Shown here one piece after another: positions 62,264 through 64,000 of a DNA stretch of 64,000 nucleotides (the first letter of the stretch is position 1; every line of letters starts with the position of its first letter). Origin of the DNA: Candidatus Pantoea floridensis (GTDB taxonomy: Bacteria; Pseudomonadota; Gammaproteobacteria; Enterobacterales; Enterobacteriaceae). Location of the stretch: contig NZ_OCMY01000003.1 in NCBI RefSeq assembly GCF_900215435.1, positions 116,940 through 180,939 of the forward strand. The letters run 5' to 3'. Both the position numbers and the translations under genes were made by a program. A model generated the notes under the pieces. It did not search any database. It had not been told where the DNA came from and was given only the letters and a program-made list of their open reading frames with translations.

Positions 62264-62464
62264 TATCTTTCCCTTCAAATGTGTCATTCTTTAACCCTAA
62301 TAGAGGATCGGAGATGACGCGAATGCGGGTGTGACTGATTCATAATTATTGAGCCCCTGGAGCGTGAGGATAGGTTGATGGAGACAAGCGAACATGAATG
62401 ACCGAGGAAATGAGTATCTGCATTAGCATGTTCAGAGGCCTGGCTTCTGAACATGCTACCTATC

Positions 62465-64000
62465 TTAATTACTCTTCTTTGAAAAGAGCTGACTGGCCGT
62501 ATCTTTTATCACCTGTGATGTCCCGCGGTCACCTTTTGACATGGATGACATGAAGGCTTTCGCCTGCTTAAAAGTAATGTGGGGCGGAAGCGGTGCTATT
62601 TCCGGATCAGTTTTAACTTCGAGGACAACCGGACGATCTGCGCTTAACGCACGCTGCCATGCACTGGCAATTTGCTCAGGGTCATCAACGTAAATGCCTG
62701 TCAGCCCCAGAGAGGCTGCAAATTCTGCGTATTTTACATCCGGTAGCTCTTGTGTGGCATCAAAACGGGGATTACCCTCCATTACGCGCTGCTCCCACGT
62801 CACCTGATTCAGATCCTGATTATTGAACACGCATACAATCAGGCGCCCATCAGACCACTGCTTCCAGTATTTCTGTATAGTGATCAGCTCCGCCATATTA
62901 TTCATCTGCATAGCACCATCCCCCACCAGAGCAACCACCGGCCGTTCTGGATGCGCGAACTTCGCCGCTATGGCATAAGGAACTGCGGCTCCCATACAGG
63001 CGAGCCCGCCCGAAAGCGTGGCACGTTGCCCTTGCTTAACGCGATAGTCGCGAGCGAACCAGTTAGCGCAGGAGCCCGAGTCCGACGTCACGATTGCATT
63101 GTCAGGTAGCTGCGGTGACATTTCCCACACTACCCGTTGAGGGTTCACAGGGTTTGCCGGCGCAAGGGCACGTTCCTCCATCTGCTTCCACCACGCCTGA
63201 ATCTGTACAGCGATATCCTCTTGCCAGCTACGGTCTTCTTTATGTGTAAGCAAAGGCAATAATGCACGAAGGGTTTCTGTTGCATCACCATGGAGATTGA
63301 CCTCACAGGGATAGCGCAGTCCGAGCATGGCGGGATCGATATCAATCTGGACGGCCCGCGCCTGGCCTTCTTCTGGCAGAAACTCCGTCCAGGGGAATCC
63401 GCTACCGATCATGAGCAACGTGTCGCAGTTTTGCATAAGTTCCCACGAGGGTTTTGTGCCCAGTAGACCAATTGAGCCCGTAACAAAAGGCGCATCGTCC
63501 GGCAGTACATCTTTTCCGAGCAGGGCTTTAGCCACGCCTGCACCCAGGATATTTGCTACCTGTACCACTTCTACCGCAGCATTCCGCGCGCCTGAACCTA
63601 TAAGGATCGCGACCTTTTTACCTGCGTTCAGTATCTCAGCTGCGCGCGCCAGATCGGCCTCATAGGGGAGCACCTTAGGTCGCTGATAACCACGGCCTGA
63701 GTGCGTGAAACCATGGAGGTGTTGAGGCGGCTGCCATTCTTCATCCTGGATATCTTTAGGGATGATGAGGACAGCCACACCGTTCTGCGCTTTAGCAATA
63801 CGTACACCCCGGTCGATAAGATGACGCACCTGAGCGGGAGACGCCGCTTCCTGCACGAAATTAGCCACATCTGAAAAAATCCGATCCAGATTCATTTCCT
63901 GCTGATAGCTCGCCCCTCTGGCTGTTGATTCTGCCTGACCAGCAATCGCTAATACGGGGGCATGATCCATTTTTGCATCATACAGTCCCGTCAGCAGATG
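62465..64000 (-). CDS. Pyruvate-oxidase-like thiamine-pyrophosphate enzyme, start outside the window
   Basis: The frame is open to the window edge (HLLTGLYDAKMDHAPVLAIA at the visible N-side), so the first ~60 residues lie outside. TPP motif GDGAMQMNN with the second NN 30 residues on (VCVFNNQDLNQVTWEQRV), central domain VAILIGSGARNAAVEVVQVA, and LSGGLACMGAAVPYAIAAKF. The pattern fits PoxB-like pyruvate oxidases and related 'thiamine-pyrophosphate-requiring' proteins common next to stress genes; it would decarboxylate pyruvate to acetate or acetyl phosphate. The C-terminal membrane-binding helix of PoxB is not evident (ends TASQLFSKKSN), so membrane activation is doubtful. Confidence 0.85.
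   Translation of the reverse strand, partial: HLLTGLYDAKMDHAPVLAIAGQAESTARGASYQQEMNLDRIFSDVANFVQEAASPAQVRHLIDRGVRIAKAQNGVAVLIIPKDIQDEEWQPPQHLHGFTHSGRGYQRPKVLPYEADLARAAEILNAGKKVAILIGSGARNAAVEVVQVANILGAGVAKALLGKDVLPDDAPFVTGSIGLLGTKPSWELMQNCDTLLMIGSGFPWTEFLPEEGQARAVQIDIDPAMLGLRYPCEVNLHGDATETLRALLPLLTHKEDRSWQEDIAVQIQAWWKQMEERALAPANPVNPQRVVWEMSPQLPDNAIVTSDSGSCANWFARDYRVKQGQRATLSGGLACMGAAVPYAIAAKFAHPERPVVALVGDGAMQMNNMAELITIQKYWKQWSDGRLIVCVFNNQDLNQVTWEQRVMEGNPRFDATQELPDVKYAEFAASLGLTGIYVDDPEQIASAWQRALSADRPVVLEVKTDPEIAPLPPHITFKQAKAFMSSMSKGDRGTSQVIKDTASQLFSKKSN

Overview
The base and codon use, the gene families (aerobactin operon, YcgZ/YmgA/AriR proteins, KGG-repeat protein, ResD/UmuC/Cre-type plasmid genes, Tn3, IS3, IS30 and IS1202 relics) and the absence of core chromosomal operons suggest a large accessory plasmid of a plant- or environment-associated enterobacterium of the Erwinia/Pantoea type. 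That is inference; no rRNA, tRNA or replication initiator gene was recognised here.

Layout. 1-3.0 kb: cut-off TauE/SafE exporter, divergent LysR regulator, and an overlapping monooxygenase/ACT/ArsR operon. 3.2-12.8 kb: about a dozen small genes of the YcgZ, YmgA, AriR and a YmgC-like type on both strands around a BLUF-(degenerate EAL) photoreceptor gene, plus a KGG stress protein and small unknown genes. In E. coli, BluF relieves BluR repression of ycgZ-ymgA-ariR-ymgC; here the target family is strongly expanded next to a BluF gene, but no MerR-type BluR gene is present. 13.6-18.9 kb: remains of a Tn3-family transposon (broken tnpA and tnpR, one almost perfect 38-bp Tn3 end) enclosing a LacI regulator, an aryl-sulfotransferase-like protein and an NCS2 permease. 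19-22 kb: IS30 relic, umuC relic, YefM/YoeB-type toxin-antitoxin pair. 22.2-24.8 kb: nucleotidyltransferase, and a P1 Cre homologue with a 34-bp lox-like site. 25.2-28.4 kb: a clearly AT-rich three-gene cassette (small N-terminal protein, NACHT-type NTPase, RelA/SpoT-domain protein), the best candidate for an undescribed defence system. 28.6-30.7 kb: IS1202-type element with a GNAT gene alongside.

30.8-36.3 kb: an inositol-like catabolic locus with its own LacI regulator; two matching palindromes mark the probable operators. 36.5-40 kb: an RNase-H-fold protein without its acidic catalytic residues, six iterons of RepFIB type without a rep gene, and a large broken unknown gene. 40.4-48.8 kb: MocR-type pseudogene, RpiR regulator, two periplasmic-binding-like proteins without signal peptides, a TonB receptor and an iron-type binding protein with Fur-box-like sites, then a ResD fragment. 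48.9-59.1 kb: complete aerobactin island (SIP reductase, ShiF-like exporter, iucABCD, iutA) with a strong Fur box. 59.3-64 kb: IS3 relic, phosphoketolase and a pyruvate-oxidase-like enzyme that runs off the window.

The window therefore joins two iron-uptake systems, carbon catabolic modules, a possible light/stress signalling array and a possible anti-phage cassette, with many decayed mobile elements between them. Names rest on reading translated sequence and remembered family signatures; no database search was run.
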